From assembly GCA_026645945.1 (NCBI GenBank), contig JAPKMO010000019.1, forward strand, positions 1-51,477: 51,477 nucleotides of DNA, read 5' to 3'. Below the pieces are notes generated by a model that saw nothing but the letters and a program-made list of their open reading frames with translations, made no database searches and was not told the DNA's origin. Below are positions 1 to 8,562 of the stretch, piece after piece; positions within the stretch are counted from its first letter, which is position 1; each line of letters starts with the position of its first letter. The position numbers and the translations under genes are program-made. The DNA comes from Anaerolineae bacterium. Lineage in GTDB: Bacteria > Chloroflexota > Anaerolineae > Aggregatilineales > Phototrophicaceae.

Positions 1-49
1 ACAGGGGGCTTAAGCCCCCTGTCTATCAGGCTCATTCTTTTCTATTTAA
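1..49 (-). repeat. Dispersed two-hairpin repeat, copy A (cut by window edge)
   Basis: Read on the minus strand this carries the same AATGAGCCTGA core and following hairpin as the copies at 28505-28610 and 40354-40462. The perfect palindrome at 1-22 (ACAGGGGGCT with its complement) is the first hairpin; the rest of the element lies outside the window. It abuts the mutS stop codon directly, so in the mutS transcript it is the 3' end structure and may act as a terminator or 3' stabiliser (inference). Confidence 0.75.
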
Positions 50-2680
50 TTATTTGTCGCCCGCCATGCGTTTGAGTTCGTACAGTTTGGTAAGAGCTTC
101 CAGCGGGCTGAGGTTGTCCACTTCGAGCTTACGCAGCGCCTCCAATGCCGGATTGGCCGGTTCAAACAGGCGAAGCTGGCCGGCTTGTTCGCGTTTTTGC
201 TGCCGGGGCGTCAGCGGCGCGGACTCACCGGTAGGCAGTTTAAAGTCGCTGCCCTGGGCTTCCAGGTGGTGCAGCAGTTCGCGCGCGCGTTCGACCACCG
301 GGCGCGGCATCCCGGCTAACTGGGCGACGTGAACGCCGTAGCTGCGGTCTGCGCCGCCCGGCACGACCCGGTGCAGGAACACTATTTCGTCACCTTCTTC
401 CGAAACAGCTACGTTAAAGTTGCGAGTGCGGGGCAGGATGTTGGGCAGTTCGGTCAGTTCGTGGTAGTGAGTGGCGAAAAGCGTCCGGCAGTTGAGGCGG
501 GGATGGTTGTGAATATACTCCACGACGGCGCGCGCAATCGCCAGCCCGTCATAGGTGGATGTGCCGCGCCCAACTTCATCCAGGATAAGCAGGCTGCGGC
601 GCGTGCTGCCGGACAGCAGCCGTGCCGTTTCGACCATTTCCACCATGAAGGTGCTTTGCCCGGCGTGAATTTCGTCCTGCGCGCCGATGCGGGCGAAGAT
701 GCGATCAACCAGGCCGATGGTGGCTTCGTCCGCCGGGATGAAACTGCCGATCTGTGCCATGAGGGTGATGATCGCCACCTGCCGGATATAAGTGGATTTG
801 CCGGACATATTCGGCCCGGTGATGATGTGAATGCGAGACAGGTCATCAAAGTGCGTATCGTTTGGCACGTAGCGAATGCCGCCGTCCAGCAGCCTTTCCA
901 CGACCGGGTGGCGACCATCTTTGATGACCAGCACATCGTCTTCGGTCAGCTTCGGGCGCGTGTACCCCTCGCGGACAGCCACGTCGGCCAGCGAGAGAAA
1001 AACGTCAAGATGGGCGACAGCGCGGGCGGTGTTCAGCAGGCGCGGTGCGGACTGGGCGATTTCGCGGCACAGCGCCTCGAACAGCCGTTTTTCGACGGCC
1101 AGGATTTCCTCTTCCGCGTTTAACACCAGCGTTTCGTATTCTTTGAGTTCCGGCGTGATGTAACGTTCGGCGTTAACCAGGGTTTGTTTGCGGATGTAAT
1201 CAGCCGGCACTTTGTTGGCGTTGGCGTTGCTGACCTCGATGTAATAGCCGAACACCTTGTTAAAACCGACTTTGATGCTGGCAATACCCGTCCGGCGGCG
1301 CTCCACCGATTCGAGATTGGCAATCCACTCGCGGGCGTCGCGGGTCGCGTTCAGAATATCGTCCAGTTCCGGCGAATAACCGGGGCGAATCGCGCCGACG
1401 GTGTTCAGCACGGCCGGCGGTTCGTCGGTGATGGCGCTGGCGATGCGTTCGTTGAGGTCGGCGCAGGCGTCCAATCGTTCGCCCAGCGGCCTGAGCGCCG
1501 GTAGGTCGCCGATCAAACGCTGGATATGCGGAATCATATCCAGGCTGGCACGCAGGCCGAGCAGGTCGCGGGGGCCGGCGCGACCGACCAGCAGGCGGTT
1601 GGTCAGCCGTTCGATGTCCGAAATGCTTTTCAGCGCGGCGCGCAGTTCCGCGCGGCGGTTTTCGTCGCCTGCCAGGGCTTCTACGGCATCCAGGCGGGCA
1701 TTCAGCCGGTGGATGTCCAGCAGCGGCTGGTTGATCCAGGTTCGCAGCAGGCGCGCGCCCATCGCCGTCACGGTGCGGTCGAGGATGCCGAGCAGGCTGC
1801 CTTCTACTTTTCGGCTGCGGATCGTTTCGGTCAGTTCCAGGTTGCGGCGGGTGAAGGGGTCAAGCACCATAAAACTGGCAGTCGAGTAGGCGCGCACGCC
1901 GGTGATCTGCCCCAGGCTGCCGCGCTGTGTATCGCGCACGTAGAGTAAAGTGGCTCCGGCGGCGCAGATGGCGAACGGCATTTCGCCCAGGCCGAAACCG
2001 TCCAGCGTGCGGACGCCGAAGTGTTGAGAAAGCGCCTGCTCTGCCGTACCACGCTCGAAGCGCCAGTCTTGCACCGAGGTCAGATGGATACCCGGCGGTA
2101 GGGATGCCCCGCGTTCGACCCAGCCGGCGGGCATGATGACTTCGCGCGGGGCCAACCGCGCCAGTTCTTCCAGCACCAGGACGCCAGCATTATCGCCTTC
2201 AAGCTGGGTGGCGGCGAATTCGCCGGTGGAGATGTCCACGTAGGCGATGCCGGCTTTGTTCCACCGTCCGGTTTCGGGGTCGCCCACCGGAAGAACGGCC
2301 ATCAGGTAATTGGCCCGGTCTTCGGCCAGCAGTTCCGGTTCGATGATCGTGCCGGGGGTAACGACGCGCGTCACTTCGCGGTCAACGATGCCGCGCCCGT
2401 CCGGTTCGCTCATCTGTTCGCAGACGGCGACATGATAACCTTTTTCGATCAGCCGGGCGATGTAACTATCAATGGCATGGTGAGGGACGCCGGCCATCGG
2501 CACGCGCTCGTTTTTGCTGACCGGACGCCCGGTTAATACCAGATCAAGCTCGCGGGCGGCGATTTCGGCGTCGGCGTCGAAGGTTTCATAAAAATCGCCC
2601 AGACGAAAGAATAAGATACAATCGGGATATTCGCGCTTGATGTCCAGGTACTGCTGGCGAAGCGGCGTCACACGCGACAT
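50..2680 (-). CDS. mutS: DNA mismatch repair protein MutS
   Basis: Recognises base mismatches and small loops and starts methyl-independent mismatch repair with MutL. The 876 residues match the usual MutS length. The N-terminal mismatch-reading motif is present (Phe30-Tyr31-Glu32 in GDFYETF). The C-terminal ABC-type ATPase has Walker A GPNMSGKST at about 620-628 and the Walker B/signature region LDEVGRGTSTYDG near 700, followed by the dimerisation helix-turn-helix and the SPLEAL tail. The ATG is preceded by GTAGGA. The gene is transcribed away from the ROK kinase and ends at repeat copy A. No mutL is visible in the window. All catalytic motifs look intact. Confidence 0.97.
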   Translation of the reverse strand: MSRVTPLRQQYLDIKREYPDCILFFRLGDFYETFDADAEIAARELDLVLTGRPVSKNERVPMAGVPHHAIDSYIARLIEKGYHVAVCEQMSEPDGRGIVDREVTRVVTPGTIIEPELLAEDRANYLMAVLPVGDPETGRWNKAGIAYVDISTGEFAATQLEGDNAGVLVLEELARLAPREVIMPAGWVERGASLPPGIHLTSVQDWRFERGTAEQALSQHFGVRTLDGFGLGEMPFAICAAGATLLYVRDTQRGSLGQITGVRAYSTASFMVLDPFTRRNLELTETIRSRKVEGSLLGILDRTVTAMGARLLRTWINQPLLDIHRLNARLDAVEALAGDENRRAELRAALKSISDIERLTNRLLVGRAGPRDLLGLRASLDMIPHIQRLIGDLPALRPLGERLDACADLNERIASAITDEPPAVLNTVGAIRPGYSPELDDILNATRDAREWIANLESVERRRTGIASIKVGFNKVFGYYIEVSNANANKVPADYIRKQTLVNAERYITPELKEYETLVLNAEEEILAVEKRLFEALCREIAQSAPRLLNTARAVAHLDVFLSLADVAVREGYTRPKLTEDDVLVIKDGRHPVVERLLDGGIRYVPNDTHFDDLSRIHIITGPNMSGKSTYIRQVAIITLMAQIGSFIPADEATIGLVDRIFARIGAQDEIHAGQSTFMVEMVETARLLSGSTRRSLLILDEVGRGTSTYDGLAIARAVVEYIHNHPRLNCRTLFATHYHELTELPNILPRTRNFNVAVSEEGDEIVFLHRVVPGGADRSYGVHVAQLAGMPRPVVERARELLHHLEAQGSDFKLPTGESAPLTPRQQKREQAGQLRLFEPANPALEALRKLEVDNLSPLEALTKLYELKRMAGDK

Positions 2681-2732
2681 AATGCGATTTCCTACTGCGG
2701 AAGTTCAGGAAAATATGTTCGAGTCCGGGTGA

Positions 2733-2761
2733 ATTGTACCAATCACCGGCGGGTCATTCAA
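2733..2761 (-). promoter_or_regulatory. mutS promoter
   Basis: On the minus strand, -35 TTGAAT (2756-2761), a 17-bp spacer and -10 TACAAT (2733-2738) preceded by TGG, i.e. an extended -10. The predicted leader is about 45 nt. A one-mismatch version of GAAC-N4-GTTC (GAAA-ATAT-GTTC) lies in the leader at 2709-2720; by itself it is not significant. Confidence 0.6.
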
Positions 2762-2866
2762 CCGGCAGGGTTAGACGAACGCAAACCGTTAAAACCTGGA
2801 AGTTTCAATTGTAGAGTGCTGCCGTGAGGCGCGCCTGTTTATTTATCTGGAACAAAAGGAATAGCT

Positions 2867-3850
2867 ATGGCTGAAGTCATCATCGGCGTTGATCTGGGCG
2901 GCACGCGCGTTCGGGCGGCGCGGCTCGATCAACAGTTGAATATCCTGGCGCGTGAAGAGACGCTGACGCGGGATGAAGAGGGATTGGCGGCTACCCTGGA
3001 GCGCATCAAAGTATTAATTCAGCGCGTGATGCCCCAGGACGGCGCGCAGGTGGCCGGAATCGGCGTTTCCGCGCCGGGGCCGACCAATCCGGTCACCGGC
3101 GTGGTGGTTGCGCCGCCTAACCTGAAGGGCTGGCATAACGTGCCGCTGGGCGACATCCTGCACGAAACCTTTGGTGTGCCGGTATATGTGGGCAACGACG
3201 CCAACGTGGCCGGTCTGGCCGAGGCGATCCGAGGGGCAGGGCAGGGCTACCGCCATCTGATCTTCACCACCGTCAGCACCGGCATCGGCAGCGGCATCAT
3301 CGTGGATGGGCGAATGCTGCTGGGAAACGTCGGCCTGGCGGCGGAGGCCGGACATATGATAATCCTGGCCGGCGACCGGGTATCCACGCTGGAGAAAGAA
3401 GCCGCCGGGCCGGCGCTGGCGCGCAAGGCGCGCGCGCGCATCGAAAAGGGTGACAAGTCGCTGATGCGCGATTTGGTCGGGGGAGACCTGGACGAGTTGA
3501 GCGGAATGATCGTCGGCCAGGCCGTGCAGCAGGGAGACCCGCTGGCGCTGGACATCGTGCGCGAGGCCGGAACGATCATTGGCCTGGGTATGGTCACGCT
3601 GCTGCACCTCTTTAACCCGGAGATTCTGCTGTTTGGCGGCGGCGTCAGCCAGATCGGCGAACCGCTTTTTGCGCCCATGCGCGAGGCCATCCGCCAACAT
3701 GCTATTGACAGCAGCTACTGGGAAGACTTGCGGATCGAGCCGGTGGCGCTGGGGGAAAACGTGAGCATCGTCGGCGCAGCGGCGCTGGTTCCAACGCGCG
3801 GCGGCGTGGAGGATGTAACCGAGGTCGCGGCCAAGCTGAACAGGGTATAA
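2867..3850 (+). CDS. ROK-family sugar kinase (glucokinase-like)
   Basis: Probably phosphorylates a hexose such as glucose using ATP; substrate cannot be fixed from sequence. The N-terminal phosphate loop is GVDLGGTRVR (residues 7-16), the catalytic aspartate lies in VGNDAN (Asp111), and the ROK glycine-rich segments GIGSGIIV and FGGGVSQ are present. His163 of the ROK AGH motif is conserved, but the zinc-binding CxCGxxGCxE segment that normally follows is absent: the sequence runs GDRVSTLEKEAAG with no cysteine. AAGGAA precedes the ATG. Length 327 is normal for ROK kinases. It could be a regulator-like ROK protein without DNA-binding domain, but the intact catalytic Asp argues for a kinase. 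Confidence 0.85.
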   Translation: MAEVIIGVDLGGTRVRAARLDQQLNILAREETLTRDEEGLAATLERIKVLIQRVMPQDGAQVAGIGVSAPGPTNPVTGVVVAPPNLKGWHNVPLGDILHETFGVPVYVGNDANVAGLAEAIRGAGQGYRHLIFTTVSTGIGSGIIVDGRMLLGNVGLAAEAGHMIILAGDRVSTLEKEAAGPALARKARARIEKGDKSLMRDLVGGDLDELSGMIVGQAVQQGDPLALDIVREAGTIIGLGMVTLLHLFNPEILLFGGGVSQIGEPLFAPMREAIRQHAIDSSYWEDLRIEPVALGENVSIVGAAALVPTRGGVEDVTEVAAKLNRV

Positions 3851-3915
3851 AAGATATTCCCGCGTAAGAAAATCGCAAGAAATTGCGCCGGGTACTTCAT
3901 TCGGCGTATGTGCCG

Positions 3916-3924
3916 TGCTAAAAT
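3916..3924 (+). promoter_or_regulatory. Extended -10 promoter, probably giving a leaderless mRNA
   Basis: TGCTAAAAT sits so that the last base of the -10 is 6 nt before the ATG at 3931. Transcription would start at or next to the A of the start codon, and no Shine-Dalgarno sequence precedes this ATG. Confidence 0.5.
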
Positions 3925-3930
3925 GGCGCT

Positions 3931-5502
3931 ATGTTGATGCTGCCTGATTACCGAGTGCGCCAACGCGATTTTCTGCTGGAAATTTCGCGCGCTATGACGG
4001 CTCAGCTTGACCTGGGGGAAGTGCTGCGCCTGGTGCTTAACGCTTCCATCGTCATGCTGGCGGGGAAAATGGGCATTGTTGCTCTGCGGGATGGCAATGG
4101 GTTCTATCGCATTCGCGCCACGATAGGCATAGAAAACGAACGCATCCCCCAACTCGATCATCTGCTGGACGAGATGGTTTCTTTGTCCGATGCTGACGCC
4201 GACCCGGAGGTGCTGAACACCCGGCTCAGTAAAATGGCGATTACGCTTGACCGGCGGCTGCGGCAGTCGCTTTTTCTGCCGCTGGTGATCGCCGGTGAAC
4301 CGGTCGGGCTGCTGATCGTCTTTCGCACCTACCGGATGGATGCCACCGAAAACGACCTCCAGATTTTGCAGAGTTTTGCCGACCAGGCAGCGATAGCCGT
4401 ACACAACGCGCAGCTTTACGCGCGCATTGACTACGAGCGTAAACGTCTGGCGGCCATCCTGGAATACAGCGCCGACGGTGTGATGATTCTGGACGCGCAT
4501 CTGCATATTGTGGGTTTCAACCGCGCCCTGGAACGTATGAGCGGCTGGCTGAGCCAGGAAGCCCTAGAACGTAACGTGGACGAAGTAATCGTCTGGAAGC
4601 GGGTGGAAAAGGGCGATCTGCGCCAGGCGCTTGAGGAAGGCTGGCCGTTTCGGACGCCCGCCACCGCACCGCCGGAAATTCTGTATGTTGAGGGCGATTT
4701 GCTGCGCCGCGATGGGCTGACGCTGAGCGTGGGCATCACCTACGCGCCGCTGCTGACAGCGGACGGACACCTGTCGAACATCATCGCCAACGTGCGCGAC
4801 ATCACCAACTTCCGGCAGGCGCAGGAGATGCAGAATGTTTTTATTTCCACCGTCTCACACGAACTTAAAACGCCGGTCGCGCTCATCAAGGGTTACGCCG
4901 GGACGCTCAACCGTGAGGACGCCGCCTGGGACCCGCAGGTGATCCGCGAGGGATTGACGGTGATCGAGGACGAAGCCGACCGCCTGACCGAATTGATTGA
5001 AAACCTGCTGGCGACCAGCAAACTTAAAGCCGAGCGGATGCGCCTTGAGATGAGCGATGTCCGTTTAGACCAACTGGCGGCGCAGGTGGTGGAACGCTTC
5101 CGCACGCAGACCCAACAGCATGAGTTGGTGCTAAACTTTCCACCGGATTTTCCCATCATTCAGGGTGACGAAACCCGCCTGCGGCAGGTTCTCGATAACC
5201 TTGTTAGCAACGCCATCAAATATTCGCCAAACGGTGGTATGATAGAAATCGGCGGCGGCGTGGATGATGAAACAGTAACGGTTTTTGTGCGCGACCAGGG
5301 AGTAGGGATACCGGAGCGCGAGCAAGAACGTCTGTTTGAGCGTTTCTACCGGGTGGACGACACCCTCAGCCGCCGAACCAAAGGCACTGGCCTGGGTTTA
5401 TATCTCGCACGGACGATCATCGAGGCGCATGGTGGTCGTATCCGGGTTAAGAGCAAGCCGGGCCAGGGTTCAACATTCTACTTTACGCTGCCGCAGCGTT
5501 AA
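3931..5502 (+). CDS. Soluble sensor histidine kinase (GAF-PAS-HisKA-HATPase)
   Basis: Two-component sensor kinase of 523 residues without membrane segments, so it should sense a cytoplasmic signal. Order: GAF (about 10-165), PAS beginning at the ILEYSADGVMILD segment (about 175-290), HisKA with phospho-acceptor His310 in SHELKTP, then the HATPase with N box (DNLVSNAIKYSPNG), G1 (DQGVGIP), F box (LFERFYRVD) and G2 (GTGLGLYLA). No response regulator gene is adjacent; the nearest is at 12579-13289, so the partner is unknown. The start is taken as the ATG placed 6 nt after an extended -10, implying a leaderless message; Met3 is an alternative start. Confidence 0.92.
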   Translation: MLMLPDYRVRQRDFLLEISRAMTAQLDLGEVLRLVLNASIVMLAGKMGIVALRDGNGFYRIRATIGIENERIPQLDHLLDEMVSLSDADADPEVLNTRLSKMAITLDRRLRQSLFLPLVIAGEPVGLLIVFRTYRMDATENDLQILQSFADQAAIAVHNAQLYARIDYERKRLAAILEYSADGVMILDAHLHIVGFNRALERMSGWLSQEALERNVDEVIVWKRVEKGDLRQALEEGWPFRTPATAPPEILYVEGDLLRRDGLTLSVGITYAPLLTADGHLSNIIANVRDITNFRQAQEMQNVFISTVSHELKTPVALIKGYAGTLNREDAAWDPQVIREGLTVIEDEADRLTELIENLLATSKLKAERMRLEMSDVRLDQLAAQVVERFRTQTQQHELVLNFPPDFPIIQGDETRLRQVLDNLVSNAIKYSPNGGMIEIGGGVDDETVTVFVRDQGVGIPEREQERLFERFYRVDDTLSRRTKGTGLGLYLARTIIEAHGGRIRVKSKPGQGSTFYFTLPQR

Positions 5503-5537
5503 TTTCCCGTCCTGAATTCGATCACTCTGGAGAGCGC

Positions 5538-6893
5538 ATGTCTAAACTGATGCAAACGACCATCCCATGTATTCAATGCCGCCAACCCTTCCGCGCCACG
5601 TTTCAAAACGTGATTGACGCCAAACAAGACCCTCAAGCCAAAATGAAACTGCTGACCGGCCAGCTTAATCTGGCGTTGTGTCCCAACTGCGGCACTCCGA
5701 ACCCCATGCTTACGCCGCTGGTGTATCATGACCCCACTAAAGAGCTGGTTATCACTTTCGTCCCGATGGAGTTGGGGCTGGCGAAGGAAGCGCAGGAAAA
5801 AGCGATTGGCGATCTGATGCGCGAGCTGACTACACAGCTTCCGCAGGGGGCGTTTAAGGGGTATCTGCTTCAGCCGCGACAGGCGCTGACGATGCAGGGC
5901 CTGGTAGATCAGATTTTGCAGGCCGATGGCGTGACGCCGGAGATGATGGAGGCGCAGCGCGCCCGCGTCCGGCTGGTGGAAACGCTGCTGGAAGCCCCGG
6001 ATGAGGAGATTCCTGCGCTGATCGAGCAGAATGACGGCCAGATCGATTCGCAGTTGATGCAGACGGTCACGCTGCTGGCCCAACGGATGCTGCAAGAAGG
6101 GCGGCAGGGCGTGGCCGAACGGCTGCTGATGCTGCAAAACCAGATGGTGGCGTATTCGACGTTCGGCAAGGAGTTGGCCGAACGCTCGCGCGCCCAGGAA
6201 GCCCTTATCGAACAAGCCGCTAACGAGATTAACGCGCTGGGGCCGAATGCTCAGCGGGCCGATTTTATGAATCTGGCAATTCATCATGCCGATTCCATCG
6301 AATATTTGCAGGCTTTGGTCGGGCTGGTGCGGCCTGTATTCGATTATGCTTTCTTCCAGGAACTTCAGGTGCGGATCGGCCAGTCCCCGGCTGCCGAGCG
6401 CCCGAAACTGGAGGCGCTGCGCGAAAACCTGCTTGAACTGACGGCGCAGGCCGACCAGCAGACCCGTATGGCACTCCAGAATGCGGCTGGGCTGCTCCAG
6501 ACCATCCTGAACAGCTCCGACCCGGAGGCTGTCATCGCCGCAAACCTGCCGCTGATTGATTACACGTTTCTTCAGGTGCTTTCGGCCAACCTTCAGGAAG
6601 CCGAGCGCCGGGGGGATGCGAACGCGGGCAGCCGCCTGAAGGCAATCTATAATCTGGTGGTGGCGATGCTGCAAGCCGATATGCCGCCGGAACTCCAGTT
6701 CATTAACGAGGTGCTGGCCGCGAGTTCCGACGAGGATGCGCGGGCTGTCATCGCTCAGCGCATCGGTGAGTTCAACGGCCAGTTGTTGGAAGCAATCGAG
6801 GCGGTTGAGGAGCAGTTGGCCGACCGGAGCGAGCCGGTTTTACTGGAACGTTTGAACTGGCTGCGGGAAGAAGCTATCCAGAGTTTTAGCTGA
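5538..6893 (+). CDS. CpXC-domain zinc-ribbon protein with long helical region
   Basis: Function unknown. The N-terminus is a CpXC domain: Cys11-x2-Cys14 (CIQC) and Cys48-x2-Cys51 (CPNC), followed by the strand-rich TPLVYHDPTKELV segment usual in this family, probably binding one zinc. Residues from about 85 to 451 are almost entirely helical and charged, with no transmembrane segment or signal peptide, so the protein is expected to be cytoplasmic. It starts 35 bp after the histidine kinase with SD GGAG, so the two are probably co-transcribed. CpXC proteins of this long form are, to my knowledge, typical of Chloroflexota; their role is not established. Confidence 0.8.
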   Translation: MSKLMQTTIPCIQCRQPFRATFQNVIDAKQDPQAKMKLLTGQLNLALCPNCGTPNPMLTPLVYHDPTKELVITFVPMELGLAKEAQEKAIGDLMRELTTQLPQGAFKGYLLQPRQALTMQGLVDQILQADGVTPEMMEAQRARVRLVETLLEAPDEEIPALIEQNDGQIDSQLMQTVTLLAQRMLQEGRQGVAERLLMLQNQMVAYSTFGKELAERSRAQEALIEQAANEINALGPNAQRADFMNLAIHHADSIEYLQALVGLVRPVFDYAFFQELQVRIGQSPAAERPKLEALRENLLELTAQADQQTRMALQNAAGLLQTILNSSDPEAVIAANLPLIDYTFLQVLSANLQEAERRGDANAGSRLKAIYNLVVAMLQADMPPELQFINEVLAASSDEDARAVIAQRIGEFNGQLLEAIEAVEEQLADRSEPVLLERLNWLREEAIQSFS

Positions 6894-6912
6894 TAACCGG
6901 TGCAGAAAAACT

Positions 6913-6949
6913 GCCGGGGGATGCGGCAGCACCACGTTCCCCGGCTTTT
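6913..6949 (+). terminator. Intrinsic terminator after the CpXC gene
   Basis: A 9-bp stem (6913-6921 with 6937-6945, one G-T pair) encloses a 15-nt loop and is followed by TTTT. It ends the histidine kinase-CpXC unit. Confidence 0.55.
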
Positions 6950-6994
6950 GGGCTACGTTTAACCTACGTTTTCCTGTAGAAGTGTGGCGCAATT

Positions 6995-7003
6995 TGGTAA
7001 AAT
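6995..7003 (+). promoter_or_regulatory. Extended -10 promoter of the secreted glycosidase-like gene
   Basis: TGGTAAAAT, the same TGn + TAAAAT/TACAAT form seen at 3916, 26000 and 42850. The -35 position holds only a weak match (TGTAGA at 6975-6980). It lies about 80 bp ahead of the ATG at 7086. Confidence 0.45.
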
Positions 7004-7085
7004 CTGAAACTTGTCGTAAGTTTCGCCGGTGCGGCTGCAAAGTTCCCATGCCGGCGAGATGAGAACAATTAAAGAGGATAGTCAA

Positions 7086-8486
7086 ATGCAGCGATTTTTC
7101 CCGAAACCATTGGCCGGTTTGATGATCTGTGCGCTGTTGATGGCGGTTGTGCTGTCGGCAGGCGCGCCGCGTGTCGTGCTGGCTCAAGACGCGCCGACTC
7201 CTACACCGACTGACCCGCTGTGGCGGGCATTTTCGGCGGTGCGTGATGCTATTGAGGAGGAGAAGTCTGTAGACCTGGGTATTGTGCGTTCCTATGAATG
7301 GGAACAATCGGAATGGCAGGGGGGTATTGATGCCTGCCGCACCATCGAAAACCCGGCGGATTACCGCGAGATATACTGGGGTTGGACGTTCACCATCACC
7401 AGCCTGACCGGACAGGTTTTCCAGGGCCGCGTGAGTTTTGACCTGAAAGCCGTTGCGGTGTGCGACCAGGTTGTGACGGCGGCTGCGGCCCCCGCGCCGG
7501 CGGGCGACCCGAACCTGCCGCCGCCGGTAGCGGGCGCGGCAGCGGTCGGCGGTTTTGAGCTGGGCGGCCACGTGCTGGAACTGAGCGGCAACACCGTCAG
7601 CCTGATGAACCGCGCCGGGATGACCTGGGTCAAAAAGCAGCTTGAGTACAAACTGGGCGATGATCCGAGCAAGGCTTCCGGCCTTATCGCGTCGGCCAAA
7701 GGCAGCGGCTTCAAGATTCTGCTGGGCATCAAAGGCGATAAATCCCAGATGGGCGACTTCCAGAATTACATCAATACCTTCGCGCAGTTCCTGGGCGGCG
7801 TGGCCGCTTTGGGCGCGGATGCGATTGAAGTCTGGAACGAACCGAATATTGACCGGGAATGGCCGTTAGGACAGGTCAACGGTGGCAGCTATACCCAGAT
7901 GCTGGCGGCGGCCTTTAATGCCATCAAAACGCGCAACCCGGCCACACTGGTTGTCAGCGCGGCGCCGGCGCCGACCGGCTTCTTTGGGACGGCGGGCTGC
8001 ACCGAAAACGGCTGCAACGACGACGTGTTTATGCAGCAGATGGCGCAGGCCGGCGCGGCGCAGTATCTGGACTGTGTGGGCCTGCACTACAATGAGGGCA
8101 TCATCGCCCCATCAGCCACCACCGGCGACCCGCGTGGTAATTACCCGACTTACTTCTTTGGCTCGATGCTTCAGCGGGGTTACGGTCCGTTTGGCGGCAA
8201 GCAGGTCTGTTTCACCGAACTGGGTTATCTGTCGCCGCAGGGTTTTACCACGCCGCTTCCAGCAAATTTTGCCTGGGCGCAGAATACGACGGTCGCGCAG
8301 CACGCCGCCTGGCTGGCCGAGGCCGTAACCATCGCTGCTCAGAGTGGCAAGGTGCGCCTGATTATCATCTGGAACGTGGATTTCCCATTCTTCACAGCGG
8401 ATGACCCGATGGGTGGTTACGCCATGTTCCGACCGGACGGCACCTGCCCGGCCTGCGATACCCTGGGCGCGGTGATGAAGAAGTGA
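7086..8486 (+). CDS. Secreted glycoside hydrolase-like protein (GH-A clan TIM barrel)
   Basis: Secreted 466-residue protein. The ATG at 7086 follows AAAGAGGATA and gives a classical signal peptide (MQRFFPK, hydrophobic core, cleavage near VLAQD); the frame is open upstream to 7029 but that part has no coding character. A short N-terminal domain (about 20-130) and an Ala/Pro linker precede a TIM-barrel-like domain (about 160-466). The acid/base motif EVWNEPN and the nucleophile-type motif CFTELGY are in the right order for clan GH-A (GH39/GH5-like) retaining glycosidases. The substrate is unknown. Cysteine pairs (GCTENGC, CPAC) suggest disulphides outside the cell. It could be a non-catalytic barrel, but both glutamates are present. 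Confidence 0.8.
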   Translation: MQRFFPKPLAGLMICALLMAVVLSAGAPRVVLAQDAPTPTPTDPLWRAFSAVRDAIEEEKSVDLGIVRSYEWEQSEWQGGIDACRTIENPADYREIYWGWTFTITSLTGQVFQGRVSFDLKAVAVCDQVVTAAAAPAPAGDPNLPPPVAGAAAVGGFELGGHVLELSGNTVSLMNRAGMTWVKKQLEYKLGDDPSKASGLIASAKGSGFKILLGIKGDKSQMGDFQNYINTFAQFLGGVAALGADAIEVWNEPNIDREWPLGQVNGGSYTQMLAAAFNAIKTRNPATLVVSAAPAPTGFFGTAGCTENGCNDDVFMQQMAQAGAAQYLDCVGLHYNEGIIAPSATTGDPRGNYPTYFFGSMLQRGYGPFGGKQVCFTELGYLSPQGFTTPLPANFAWAQNTTVAQHAAWLAEAVTIAAQSGKVRLIIIWNVDFPFFTADDPMGGYAMFRPDGTCPACDTLGAVMKK

Positions 8487-8507
8487 TCTGAGCGCAAGCA
8501 TTTTTCG

Positions 8508-8534
8508 GGGGCGGCTAACAACCGCCCCTTTTTT
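8508..8534 (+). terminator. Intrinsic terminator
   Basis: Stem GGGGCGG/CCGCCCC (8508-8514 and 8522-8528), 7-nt loop, then six T. It follows the glycosidase-like gene by 22 bp. Confidence 0.85.
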
Positions 8535-8562
8535 GTTTATGGGGTCTGCCGGATACAGGGGT

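Noticed and set aside
2739-2866. Promoter for the ROK kinase gene
   Set aside because: No -35/-10 pair with acceptable spacing could be read in the plus orientation; left unannotated.
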